Assembly: GCA_964611525.1 (NCBI GenBank)
Contig: CAZTAL010000013.1
Location: forward strand, 1 to 50,938
Reading direction: 5' to 3'
Source: JAAYJR01 sp964611525
Lineage (GTDB): Bacteria; Bacteroidota; Bacteroidia; Bacteroidales; Prolixibacteraceae
DNA length: 50,938 bases
Translations under genes and position numbers: made by a program
In this document: in pieces, positions 34,281-42,564 of the stretch
How positions within the stretch are numbered: position 1 is the first letter of the stretch
Layout: each line of letters begins with the position of its first letter
Notes under the pieces: generated by a model
What the model saw: only the letters and a program-made list of their open reading frames with translations
Database searches by the model: none
Told to the model about the DNA's origin: nothing

Positions 34281-35390
34281 TCATATGGTTAATTTTTTTT
34301 CAGGGAACAAATGTAATATACTTTTTTTATTTGCTTTGCATATTCCCCGTTCGGTAATTAATCCGGTAACCAAGCGAGCCGGTGTAACATCAAATCCGTA
34401 ATTAAGAGCTTTACTTTTTTCGGGAGTGAGTCGTACTTGTTGAATTTCTGATCCTGTCCACCCTTCAATACTTGTTAATTCTTCAGCTTCGCGTTCCTCA
34501 ATTTGTATTTCTTTTATACCATTTTCTATTGTCCAGTCGATGGACGAAGAGGGTAAGGCTGCATAAAAAGGAATACCATTATCTTTTGCAGCAAGAGCTT
34601 TCAAATAAGTTCCTATTTTATTTGCAACGTCACCACGAATACTAAGCCGGTCGCTGCCTACCAGAATTAAATCCACCAGTCCATGCTGCATTAGATGTCC
34701 TCCTGTATTATCAGCAATTACTGTATGAGGCACACCCTCCTCCCCGAGTTCAAAAGCCGTAAGGCGGGCTCCCTGGTTACGGGGACGTGTTTCGTCAACC
34801 CACACATGCAGAGGGATTCCTTTATAATGTGCTTTATAGATTGGTGCTGTAGCTGTTCCCCAGTCGATACAAGCCAGCCATCCGGCATTACAATGAGTTA
34901 AAATATTTACAGTATCTTTTTTTGAATTATATATTTTTTCGATAATTTGTAATCCGTAATTACCTATTTTCTCACCATATTCTATTTCATTCTGTTGTAA
35001 TAATTTTATTTTTTCAAATGTTTTTTCTATTAAGTCCTGAGATGATTGTTCTTTAATAATGAAATCATATATTATATCCACAGTATAAAATGGATTTACC
35101 GAAGTGGGACGAGCCGATTTAAGATAATTTGCTTTCTCTGTCATGTAATCTGAAATATTGTTGTTCCGGTATTCAAGAAGTGCCAGATACATTCCCCACG
35201 CTGCAGTAATACCAATTAATGGTGCCCCCCGTATTACCATTTCCTTTATAGCAAAAAATACATCATCAACTGTTTTTAATTCCATTATCTCAAATTTGAA
35301 TGGTAATTTCCGTTGATCGATTACCCTGATTACTGAAGGTTCACTTCCTTTCACCCAGATGGTTTGATAATGTTTCCCTTTAATATGCAC
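34281..35390 (-). CDS. mtnA: S-methyl-5-thioribose-1-phosphate isomerase
   Basis: It converts methylthioribose 1-phosphate to the ribulose form in methionine salvage; 369 residues. The substrate loop VIRGAPLIGITAAWG, the catalytic Cys in THCNAGWLA, VWVDETRPRNQGARLTA and the catalytic Asp in LVGSDRLS are all present. GSDRLS replaces the more usual GADRI, and GWLACIDWGTA replaces GALATAGYGTA, so it is a divergent family member, though the active-site Cys and Asp remain. It forms a two-step set with mtnP. No later salvage genes (mtnB/C/D/K) are in this window. Confidence 0.9.
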   Translation of the reverse strand: MHIKGKHYQTIWVKGSEPSVIRVIDQRKLPFKFEIMELKTVDDVFFAIKEMVIRGAPLIGITAAWGMYLALLEYRNNNISDYMTEKANYLKSARPTSVNPFYTVDIIYDFIIKEQSSQDLIEKTFEKIKLLQQNEIEYGEKIGNYGLQIIEKIYNSKKDTVNILTHCNAGWLACIDWGTATAPIYKAHYKGIPLHVWVDETRPRNQGARLTAFELGEEGVPHTVIADNTGGHLMQHGLVDLILVGSDRLSIRGDVANKIGTYLKALAAKDNGIPFYAALPSSSIDWTIENGIKEIQIEEREAEELTSIEGWTGSEIQQVRLTPEKSKALNYGFDVTPARLVTGLITERGICKANKKSILHLFPEKKLTI

Positions 35391-35459
35391 TGCCTACATT
35401 TTATTTTTTATATTAGTGAATCTAAAAATAGCAAAAATTGTATACAGGGCATGATCGAG

Positions 35460-35481
35460 ATTCAAAGAATTTCCTTTGAAT
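35460..35481. promoter_or_regulatory. perfect inverted repeat upstream of tsaB
   Basis: ATTCAAAG and CTTTGAAT are perfect 8-bp arms around a 6-base centre, 30 bases before the tsaB ATG in the 121-base gap between divergent mtnA and tsaB. It could be an operator or a short hairpin in the tsaB leader. Confidence 0.4.
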
Positions 35482-35511
35482 ATTTTTTAAGTTTTTTAAT
35501 AATGATACGAA

Positions 35512-36228
35512 ATGGCATATATACTAAATATAGAAACTTCCACAGAAGTATGTTCGGTGGTATTATCCTGCAACGGAGAAATTCTGTTTGAAAGGGAAAT
35601 GACAGAAGGTCTTAATCACTCAAGGTTACTTGCTGTATTTATTGACCAGATTTTTAAAGAGTCTGGCTTGACATTAGAAATAATTGATGCAGTTTCTGTT
35701 AGTATGGGGCCTGGCTCATATACCGGTTTACGTATTGGTATTTCACTTGCAAAAGGATTTTGTTATGCTCTTGATAAACCACTGATTGCTATTGGTACTT
35801 TGGATGCAATGGGAATATATACCGCACAGAATATAAATAAATATTTCCCGGAAGCTGCTAAAATGAAGAATATTCTTTGTTGTCCTATGATCGATGCCCG
35901 TCGTATGGAAGTATATACATCTTTATATGACACAACAGGAAAACAACTTGAGAAAGTATCGGCTAAAATTATTGATAGAGATTCATTTTCAACATATCTG
36001 GGCCGCAACCCTGTCATGTTTTTTGGAAACGGCGCTGCAAAATGCATACCTGTGCTTGACCATCCCAATGCTCTGTTTAAGGGACCGGTAAATACTTCGG
36101 CACGGTTTATGCTAAAACTTTCTGAAGATAAGTATAAAAACAATGATTTTGAGGATGTAGCTTATTTTGAGCCGTTTTATTTAAAGGATTTTATTGCTAC
36201 AGTTCCTGTGAATAAGGTAATAAAATGA
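35512..36228 (+). CDS. tsaB: tRNA threonylcarbamoyladenosine biosynthesis protein TsaB
   Basis: It is the scaffold partner of TsaD in t6A37 tRNA modification; 238 residues of the ASKHA fold. Hallmarks: MAYILNIETSTEVCSVVL at the N-terminus, NHSRLL, VSMGPGSYTGLRIGISLAKG and PMIDARRMEVYTSLYD. Length is normal. Its stop overlaps the start of the DUF3108 gene by four bases (ATGA), so the two are translationally coupled. Confidence 0.95.
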   Translation: MAYILNIETSTEVCSVVLSCNGEILFEREMTEGLNHSRLLAVFIDQIFKESGLTLEIIDAVSVSMGPGSYTGLRIGISLAKGFCYALDKPLIAIGTLDAMGIYTAQNINKYFPEAAKMKNILCCPMIDARRMEVYTSLYDTTGKQLEKVSAKIIDRDSFSTYLGRNPVMFFGNGAAKCIPVLDHPNALFKGPVNTSARFMLKLSEDKYKNNDFEDVAYFEPFYLKDFIATVPVNKVIK

Positions 36229-36959
36229 AACGAATACTTATTATTTATATACTGGCATTTATTATATCAATCCAGGCTTCTGCCAAAAAGGAAAGAATAT
36301 TTTTTAACTTAAAATTTGGTTTCATAAAAGGAGGAGAAGCTGAATTAGTTATTACAGATACTGTCTTCAATAACAGAAATGCAATTTGTTATAATCTTAT
36401 TGGCAAAACAACGGGTATTGCCAATGCATTATATGGAGTTAATGATATTTATGTAACAACTGTTGATGCTGAAACTCATCTTCCTTTAAAATCAATCAGA
36501 AATATCAAAGAAGGTAAATACCAGTGGTATAATGAAACTTTATATTATCATGGGATTGATTCAATTCACAGTCAGAAATCCGGCTGGAGGTTAATCCCTG
36601 ATAATCTTGTTGATATTATTTCTGTATTTTTTTATTTTATAAACAACCATTTGTTAAATGACATGTATCAAGGTGAGAAGCTAACTTTACCGACTTTTCA
36701 TGCAGATAAAATATCTGATGTTTCAATTACTTACGAAGGTGAGAAGAAAGTTGAGACCGGATTAGGAGAGATAGATTGTTATGTTTTAACTCCTTCAGTT
36801 GATAAAGGTAAATTATTAAAACGTTCTGACGGTCTTAAATTTTTTGTTTCCAAAGAAACCAATCTACCTGTCCTGCTTGAATTTGATATGCGTGTAGGAG
36901 CTCTGCGTGCCATCATTGAAAGGTATGATATTTCCGGGAAAAAACAAGCCGGCAGATAG
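36225..36959 (+). CDS. exported DUF3108-family protein
   Basis: A 244-residue secreted or periplasmic protein with signal peptide MKRILIIYILAFIISIQASA, then a DUF3108-like domain: GFIKGGEAELVI, LPLKSIRNIKEGKY, LIPDNLVDIISVFFYF and a closing LPVLLEFDMRVGALRAIIERY. The family is uncharacterised and looks like a beta-rich binding protein. Its start overlaps the tsaB stop; this coupling may be conserved but does not suggest a shared function. Confidence 0.85.
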   Translation: MKRILIIYILAFIISIQASAKKERIFFNLKFGFIKGGEAELVITDTVFNNRNAICYNLIGKTTGIANALYGVNDIYVTTVDAETHLPLKSIRNIKEGKYQWYNETLYYHGIDSIHSQKSGWRLIPDNLVDIISVFFYFINNHLLNDMYQGEKLTLPTFHADKISDVSITYEGEKKVETGLGEIDCYVLTPSVDKGKLLKRSDGLKFFVSKETNLPVLLEFDMRVGALRAIIERYDISGKKQAGR

Positions 36960-37015
36960 ATTTTCTTTTTTCTGTTATTACTTTATCTTCTATGTTGATT
37001 TTTAACCGATTTAAT

Positions 37016-37023
37016 TATTTTTG
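37016..37023 (+). promoter_or_regulatory. efp promoter -7 element TATTTTTG
   Basis: It matches TAnnTTTG, with GTTG (36994-36997) 18 bases upstream as the -33 element. The ATG follows 28 bases later. This is the best-formed promoter of its type in the window. Confidence 0.55.
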
Positions 37024-37051
37024 CAGAATTGAATAATGTAAAATAAATTTT

Positions 37052-37621
37052 ATGGCCACAACATCAGATTTTAGAAATGGGATGTGTATTAAATACAAGG
37101 ATGAAATTTACTCTATAGTTCAGTTTTTGCATGTAAAACCGGGGAAAGGACCAGCTTTTGTGCGTACAAAACTTAAAAATGTAGTAACAGGAAGGATTAT
37201 TGAAAATACCTTTTCATCAGGTGTAAAGGTTGAGGAAGTCCGGGTGGAACGCAGGCAGTACCAATATTTATATAAAGATGAAATAGGTTTTCATTTTATG
37301 AATACAGAAACATTTGAGCAGGTTCCGATACCGGAAACAATGATTGAAAATGCGGATCTGATGAAAGAAGGTCAGGTTGTTGATATTAATTTTCATTCTG
37401 AAACAGAGACACCTTTGACTTTGGAATTGCCTCCCTTTGTTGAACTGGAGGTTACTTTTACTATTGAAGGGGAAAAAGGCAATACGGCCAGTTCGACTGC
37501 ACTCAAACCTGCCACCCTTGAAACAGATGCGGAAATTATGGTGCCGATGTTCATTAATCAGGGGGAGGTAATAAAGGTAGATACCCGTGACCGTTCATAT
37601 AGTGAAAGGGTTAAACAATAG
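37052..37621 (+). CDS. efp: elongation factor P
   Basis: It relieves ribosome stalling at polyproline; 189 residues with the three beta-barrel domains. The tip loop that enters the peptidyl-transferase centre reads HVKPGKGPAFVRTK, with Lys between the two glycines, the residue that is beta-lysylated in EpmAB organisms. No modification gene is in the window. The C-terminal signature region is VDTRDRSYSERVKQ. It has its own promoter and is monocistronic, followed by a repeat-bearing gap. Confidence 0.96.
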   Translation: MATTSDFRNGMCIKYKDEIYSIVQFLHVKPGKGPAFVRTKLKNVVTGRIIENTFSSGVKVEEVRVERRQYQYLYKDEIGFHFMNTETFEQVPIPETMIENADLMKEGQVVDINFHSETETPLTLELPPFVELEVTFTIEGEKGNTASSTALKPATLETDAEIMVPMFINQGEVIKVDTRDRSYSERVKQ

Positions 37622-37626
37622 TTTGC

Positions 37627-37655
37627 CTATAAAGTTTGCTGACTGTGTTACGCTT
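37627..37655 (+). repeat. dispersed direct repeat, copy A
   Basis: 29 bases starting CTATAAAGTTTGCTGACT match copy B (40366-40394) at 24 of 29 positions in the same orientation, all differences being transitions. The two flank the ligase/Wzz gene pair. Bases from here to 37841 hold no gene; they look like a decayed repeat sequence. Confidence 0.5.
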
Positions 37656-37841
37656 GCTTTCAAAATGGTTATTTACACGTAAAAAATTTATACTTCTCAG
37701 GCTTTACAAGCATTTTCCTCCGGATTCATTCAGGAGTGCCTTATCTTTGAATTTTCTAAACCAGATACTTGACTTTATAAACGAATAATAATTAGAAGGT
37801 GGATAAGAATTTTATCTTTTTTAAACGATGGAATTTTTACT

Positions 37842-39314
37842 CTACGCTTTTTTTAAAGAAGATTCAGTTCTATTTTTGTTAGTGTTCTGGCGGGAATATA
37901 TGTCAATAGCTACAATCATGGCCGTAAAGCCCCAAAAGGGAACGGACAGTTTATCTGTGTCAAGAAAATTATTTAAAAATCCATGGATATAGTACGTTAC
38001 TAATCCTGTTAAAGCCGCAAGCAGTAGTGACTTCATCCTATAGTCATAAAGTCTTGTGTAGGTTTTTATTGCAGAATAACAAACTATAGTTATTATCAGC
38101 AAGAAAGTAATCAGTCCTAGTATTCCCGATTCAGAAAGGCTCCCAAGGTATTCGCTATGTGCATTACCCCTGTCTCCGGCATTTGTGCTTATTATAGTAC
38201 GATCCCTGTTCAATTGCCATGGGGCATATTTAAACATATAGGTTCCCGGCCCGTATCCAAACACTGGCTTATCTTTAAACATTCGGATCGCACAACTCCA
38301 GCGGTTGATACGTTCCAAATTCGAAGCGTCGGATGAAATATTGGAAATAGAATAAACATGTTCCATCAGGTTAGAAGAGGATTCAACCGAATTGCTTTCG
38401 GCCTGAATGAAAAGTTTATCTTTAAAAGTAAAAAATAAAGCAAAAGCAAATATCGTACTTAGCATGATTACTTTAAAGCGTATCTTTAATTTGATAATAA
38501 CCCAAAACAAGATTGCAACAATCACACTTACCCATGCGGCCCGGCTATAGGACAAAATAAATCCCATTAAAAAAATAAATAAGATAGTCAATGAAATAAA
38601 TTTTAGCTTGGCTGGATAGAGCCGGCTGAATGAAAATAAAGTCAGAAATGGCAGATACATTGCAAGTGCTGCCCCATAAGAAGTATGATCATTATAAAAA
38701 GGGGATACTACGAAATGTGCTGCCTCTTTGTCCCATAGCCCATAACCAATATGGCGGAATGTAGAGTAAAAAATAACACAAATAAAAGGGATTATATACA
38801 GCCAGACGTATTGATCCATTTTTCCCTTATTGTAAAATATTTTTGCTGCAATAAAATAAAGTGCAACAATAAACCAAATTTTCGTTAAAAGGAATTTAAA
38901 TGAGATCACAGGCATCGTACTTGTAAAACAAGTGATCAAAGTCCAGAAAAGATATATGTAAATAGATAAAGATATGGGATGAACAAGAATTTTTTTATCG
39001 AATTTCTTTTCATGTACAATTTTCGTGATAAATATGATAAGTACTATGAAAAGAAACGGCTCGGTGGGCAAGTACATGTCAAAATTAAGACTTGGAATGA
39101 ATTCCCTCAACGGAAGGGAAAGTGGCGAGAAGAAGACAATGAAATAGATAATTTTATCAAATGAGAATATCATGAATAACAGAAATGCCAGAAATAAAGG
39201 TATCAGATTAATTACAAGTGAATCTTTTTTTACCACAAACCATAAGTTCAACAAGAGAAAACTTGTTGAAACAATATAAAACAGGGCAATTTTTATGGTA
39301 TTATTCCGAATCAA
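37842..39314 (-). CDS. O-antigen ligase/polymerase-like membrane protein
   Basis: It is a 490-residue protein with about 12 predicted membrane helices and one large periplasmic loop (about residues 290-390). The Wzy_C family motif is visible there: GYGPGTYMFKY, then GNAHSEYLGSLSESGILG, with the His implicated in glycan transfer. Such proteins polymerise or ligate lipid-linked polysaccharide at the periplasmic face of the inner membrane. It follows the Wzz-like gene by 3 bases and is clearly co-transcribed with it. No glycosyltransferases are nearby, so the sugar chain must be built by genes elsewhere. Confidence 0.85.
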   Translation of the reverse strand: MIRNNTIKIALFYIVSTSFLLLNLWFVVKKDSLVINLIPLFLAFLLFMIFSFDKIIYFIVFFSPLSLPLREFIPSLNFDMYLPTEPFLFIVLIIFITKIVHEKKFDKKILVHPISLSIYIYLFWTLITCFTSTMPVISFKFLLTKIWFIVALYFIAAKIFYNKGKMDQYVWLYIIPFICVIFYSTFRHIGYGLWDKEAAHFVVSPFYNDHTSYGAALAMYLPFLTLFSFSRLYPAKLKFISLTILFIFLMGFILSYSRAAWVSVIVAILFWVIIKLKIRFKVIMLSTIFAFALFFTFKDKLFIQAESNSVESSSNLMEHVYSISNISSDASNLERINRWSCAIRMFKDKPVFGYGPGTYMFKYAPWQLNRDRTIISTNAGDRGNAHSEYLGSLSESGILGLITFLLIITIVCYSAIKTYTRLYDYRMKSLLLAALTGLVTYYIHGFLNNFLDTDKLSVPFWGFTAMIVAIDIYSRQNTNKNRTESSLKKA

Positions 39315-39317
39315 AAG

Positions 39318-40268
39318 TTAATCTGTTTTCCGGTAATCAAGAAAAAGAAAAATCAACAATGCAAGAAAGAGTACTGAGAGAATGGACAAACTTACTATCA
39401 GCCAACGTACAGGATAGGATTTTTTATCGGCTGGTATTGGTTTTTCGACTACATGACAATATGTTATATTTTTTTCATATTCTGAAAGATAAAATTCATA
39501 TTGTGTTGTTAAAGAATCAATTACCTCTACAATGAAATCGAAGCGAGACTCAAGCCAAATTGCTTTGGAACCTTTACTGGCCAAATTATTGTATAGCTCT
39601 TTTATTTCATTTGTACTTTTTAGTGAAGACTGTCCTTGCGTTAGCGCATTCATATAGCCTTCGGTGACTTTTTTTGCCTGGCTTTTATAATCAAGAATTC
39701 CATATTTTTGTCTTACTGTATCAAGTTGTAATAGTAATGTATCTAGTTCTGCATATTTCCTTTTTAATCCCTTGTTTGCGATCTCTACCATCTCCTTTTC
39801 CTTTGCTTTGTGCATTTCACGTACTTTATCATTATATAAGTGTATTATGGAGTCGCACATATCGCTTGCCCTCTGAGGATCATGATCTAATACTTCAATT
39901 TCAACGGTTTCAAAGTTTGTCTTGCCGGTTTTTACATTTTTATTATATATATCCATTATGTAGGTTATAAAATGCGGATCACTTCGGCTGATTTTATATA
40001 CTTCGTCCAGACTGAAGGCGTCGATCATTTTAAGTTTAATATCTCTTGAATTTAATATTTCAAGCATTTGTTCGGTTTCAGATTCCTCGCTTAATACCCA
40101 GATATTTGTGGGATATATCCTTGCAGTTGATTTGAATTTGGGTTTAATAAACAGAGGACTTGAAATAATAACAGATATAATAATTGTAATTATTCCCAGT
40201 AAGATAAAATGGAATTTACGTTTCCAAATTAATTGGAGAATTCGCCGGTTATCAAAAAAATTATTCAT
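39318..40268 (-). CDS. Wzz-like polysaccharide chain-length determinant
   Basis: A 316-residue polysaccharide co-polymerase with an N-terminal helix (about 19-39), a long periplasmic coiled-coil domain (about 40-285, Lys/Glu-rich with KAKEKEMVEIANKGLKRK) and a C-terminal helix (about 292-311). The Pro-rich motif before the last helix (EKPIPADKKSYPVRW) is typical of Wzz/GumC proteins. There is no cytoplasmic tyrosine-kinase domain. It pairs with the ligase-like gene that follows. Confidence 0.87.
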   Translation of the reverse strand: MNNFFDNRRILQLIWKRKFHFILLGIITIIISVIISSPLFIKPKFKSTARIYPTNIWVLSEESETEQMLEILNSRDIKLKMIDAFSLDEVYKISRSDPHFITYIMDIYNKNVKTGKTNFETVEIEVLDHDPQRASDMCDSIIHLYNDKVREMHKAKEKEMVEIANKGLKRKYAELDTLLLQLDTVRQKYGILDYKSQAKKVTEGYMNALTQGQSSLKSTNEIKELYNNLASKGSKAIWLESRFDFIVEVIDSLTTQYEFYLSEYEKNITYCHVVEKPIPADKKSYPVRWLIVSLSILSVLFLALLIFLFLDYRKTD

Positions 40269-40365
40269 AAATATGGTTATAATCTGATCGCATTAAAGGA
40301 ACGGTAACCTAACATTTTTAGTATTTATTAAAACGAATTTATAGTCCTGTTTATTTAGAATCCGT

Positions 40366-40394
40366 CTATAAAGCCTGCTGACTACGTTATGCTT
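40366..40394 (+). repeat. dispersed direct repeat, copy B
   Basis: 29 bases starting CTATAAAGCCTGCTGACT, matching copy A (37627-37655) at 24 of 29 positions. Downstream similarity is patchy (a TT-A-AAACGA-like end near 40455 and 37785). It lies between the Wzz-like gene and tyrS. Confidence 0.5.
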
Positions 40395-40466
40395 ATCCTG
40401 CTGATTTATCAAGATAAGATTTATTAACAATTTTTTAAACCAATCCATAGATTTTAAAAACGAGTA

Positions 40467-41759
40467 CTACTCGGCAATTATCAGAAAGTAGTTTTTCTTT
40501 CCCTTTTGAATAAGTATATATTTATCATCTATTAAGAAGTTTTTACTTATTATTAATTCATTATCCGTAACTTTTTCTTTATTAATACTTAGGCCGTTGC
40601 CTTTAATTGTCCGTCGCAGTTCTCCCTTTGAAGGGAAAATATTTGTTTTTTCAGCCAGAAGTTCGATCACCCCGATCCCGTTAGAAATTTCTTTTTTTGC
40701 TACGGCATATAGGGGAACACCTTCAAAGACAGTCAGAAAAGTACTTTCATTCAGTTGCCGCAGTTGTTCTTCTGTGCCTTTGCCAAATAGGATATTTGAG
40801 GCTGTTACAGCCATTTCGTAATCTTTTTTGGAATGTACAAGAGTAGTAATATCTTTTGCAAGTTTTTTTTGAAGCAATCTTCGATGAGGTGATTTACGGT
40901 GTTCATCAATTAGGTCTTCAATTTTTTCTTTAGATAACAGGGTAAATATTTTTATATATTGTTCGGCATCTTCATCTGAAGTATTAAGCCAGAATTGGTA
41001 AAATTTATAAGAAGAAGTTTTTTCAGGATCCAGCCAGATGTTACCGGATTCAGTTTTTCCAAACTTTGATCCATCGGCTTTTGTGATAAGAGGACAAGTA
41101 ATTGCAAATGCTTCACCTTCTTCTGTACGACGAATAAGTTCGGTTCCGGTAGTAATGTTACCCCACTGGTCGGATCCTCCCATTTGGATTTTGCAGCCAA
41201 GATTTTTATAAAGATATAAGAAATCGTAACCCTGAACTAACTGATAAGTGAATTCGGTAAATGACATTCCTGCATTTGAATCTTCACCAAGACGTTTTTT
41301 AACACTGTCTTTAGACATCATGTAATTTATGGTAATATGTTTACCCACGTCGCGTATGAATTGGAGAAATGAGAAATTTTTCATCCAATCATAGTTGTTG
41401 ACTAAAACAGCAGAGTTAGGCAGATTACTTTCGAACTGAAGAAATTTTCCCAATTGGATTTTTATGCATTGTTGGTTATGGCGCAAAGTTGGTTCGTCCA
41501 AAAGGTTACGTTCCTGCGATTTTCCTGACGGGTCTCCTATCATTCCGGTTGCCCCCCCAATTAATGCAATGGGCTTATGACCGGCAATCTGGAAATGTTT
41601 TAACATCATTACTCCAACTAAATGTCCTATATGTAATGAATCAGCTGTAGGATCAATACCCAGGTAGGCAGCAGTCATCTCTTTATTAAGTTGCTCTTTC
41701 GTACCCGGCATAATATCTTGTAACATACCACGCCATTTAAGCTCATCAACAAAATTCAT
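40467..41759 (-). CDS. tyrS: tyrosyl-tRNA synthetase
   Basis: Class I synthetase charging tRNA-Tyr; 430 residues. The HIGH motif is in DSLHIGHLVG; the tyrosine pocket includes QLVQGYDFL and QMGGSDQWGNI. The KMSKS equivalent is KFGKTESG. A C-terminal S4 RNA-binding domain (about 365-430) is present. Its start and leader share a 44/47 match with mtnP, and a hairpin lies about 65 bases before the ATG, so leader-based control is possible. Confidence 0.96.
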   Translation of the reverse strand: MNFVDELKWRGMLQDIMPGTKEQLNKEMTAAYLGIDPTADSLHIGHLVGVMMLKHFQIAGHKPIALIGGATGMIGDPSGKSQERNLLDEPTLRHNQQCIKIQLGKFLQFESNLPNSAVLVNNYDWMKNFSFLQFIRDVGKHITINYMMSKDSVKKRLGEDSNAGMSFTEFTYQLVQGYDFLYLYKNLGCKIQMGGSDQWGNITTGTELIRRTEEGEAFAITCPLITKADGSKFGKTESGNIWLDPEKTSSYKFYQFWLNTSDEDAEQYIKIFTLLSKEKIEDLIDEHRKSPHRRLLQKKLAKDITTLVHSKKDYEMAVTASNILFGKGTEEQLRQLNESTFLTVFEGVPLYAVAKKEISNGIGVIELLAEKTNIFPSKGELRRTIKGNGLSINKEKVTDNELIISKNFLIDDKYILIQKGKKNYFLIIAE

Positions 41760-41803
41760 TTGTTTAAAATTTTATCATTACTTGTAAATAAATTAATTAA
41801 AAA
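41757..41803 (-). repeat. 47-bp leader block shared with mtnP (copy 2)
   Basis: Covers the tyrS start codon and the 44 bases upstream; 44 of 47 positions equal the mtnP copy at 34142-34188. On the coding strand both end AAAATTTTAAACA-x-ATG. Confidence 0.7.
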
Positions 41804-41823
41804 AATTAAGAACCTATAGAACC

Positions 41824-41843
41824 CTGACTGACCTATCAGTCAG
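41824..41843. promoter_or_regulatory. perfect hairpin in the tyrS leader
   Basis: CTGACTGA and TCAGTCAG form a perfect 8-bp stem with a 4-base loop, 65-84 bases upstream of the tyrS ATG and 70 bases past the cvpA stop. There is no T-run on the minus strand, so it is more likely a leader or operator structure than a terminator. It could instead mark the cvpA 3' end. Confidence 0.45.
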
Positions 41844-41913
41844 ATTCCTCACTATCACCAGAAAATTTTAGTCGTTTTTTTTTGAAAATTTGGGTAAAGA
41901 TATAAAATGCTGT

Positions 41914-42468
41914 TTATATATTAACAGCTTTTTTCAGCCTGTTAAATATATCATTATCCTTCCTGTCGTCTGACATGTCTGATTTGTCCCAAATATGAAT
42001 AAAAGGAAAAAGGGAAGGTGCAAAATTACGTATTGGTTCATATAATCGTGATTCAGCTTTAGCTTCACGGGAGATGATCTTTACATCATTGTCGATTTTA
42101 TCAAAAACCAGCAAGATAATACTAAGTATTAGAGCAGAACGTAAAATTCCGAATGCCAGACCTGCCAGTTTATTGATAAATTCCAGCATTACAGTTTCCA
42201 CCAGTTTGTTTACAATATTACCTATTATATGAACCAATATCACTATTATAATAAAAGTTATAATAAAGGAAATGACATTTAGATTATTTCCCTTTAAATC
42301 AAAATGTTCAATCAGGAAGTTTGACGTTAGATAAGAAAATTCAATAGCTCCCCAAATTCCAAGAATTAAAGCTGCCAGTGAAGCCAATTCAACAATAAGT
42401 CCTTTTCTAAAACCACTAATTGCAGAGAGAAACAGTAGCAATCCGAGAATAATATCTATGTAATTCAT
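41914..42468 (-). CDS. CvpA-family membrane protein
   Basis: A 184-residue inner-membrane protein with four hydrophobic helices and the family start MNYIDIILGLLLFLSAISGFRKGLIVELASL. In E. coli CvpA is linked to colicin V export and envelope stress; its role here is unknown. The C-terminal cytoplasmic tail (about 145-184) is polar. It lies upstream of tyrS on the same strand, with a 154-base gap. Confidence 0.9.
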   Translation of the reverse strand: MNYIDIILGLLLFLSAISGFRKGLIVELASLAALILGIWGAIEFSYLTSNFLIEHFDLKGNNLNVISFIITFIIIVILVHIIGNIVNKLVETVMLEFINKLAGLAFGILRSALILSIILLVFDKIDNDVKIISREAKAESRLYEPIRNFAPSLFPFIHIWDKSDMSDDRKDNDIFNRLKKAVNI

Positions 42469-42534
42469 ATTTTAGAAAACTGATCAGTATATAGCAGAAA
42501 TTAATTTTATTAAGTAAAGGAAATAAATAATTTC

Positions 42535-42542
42535 TAACTTTG
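42535..42542 (+). promoter_or_regulatory. -7 element TAACTTTG before the GH3 gene
   Basis: Perfect TAnnTTTG, 22 bases before the ATG at 42565. No clear -33 element is visible. Confidence 0.45.
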
Positions 42543-42564
42543 AATTAAATTTTAAAAATAAAAA

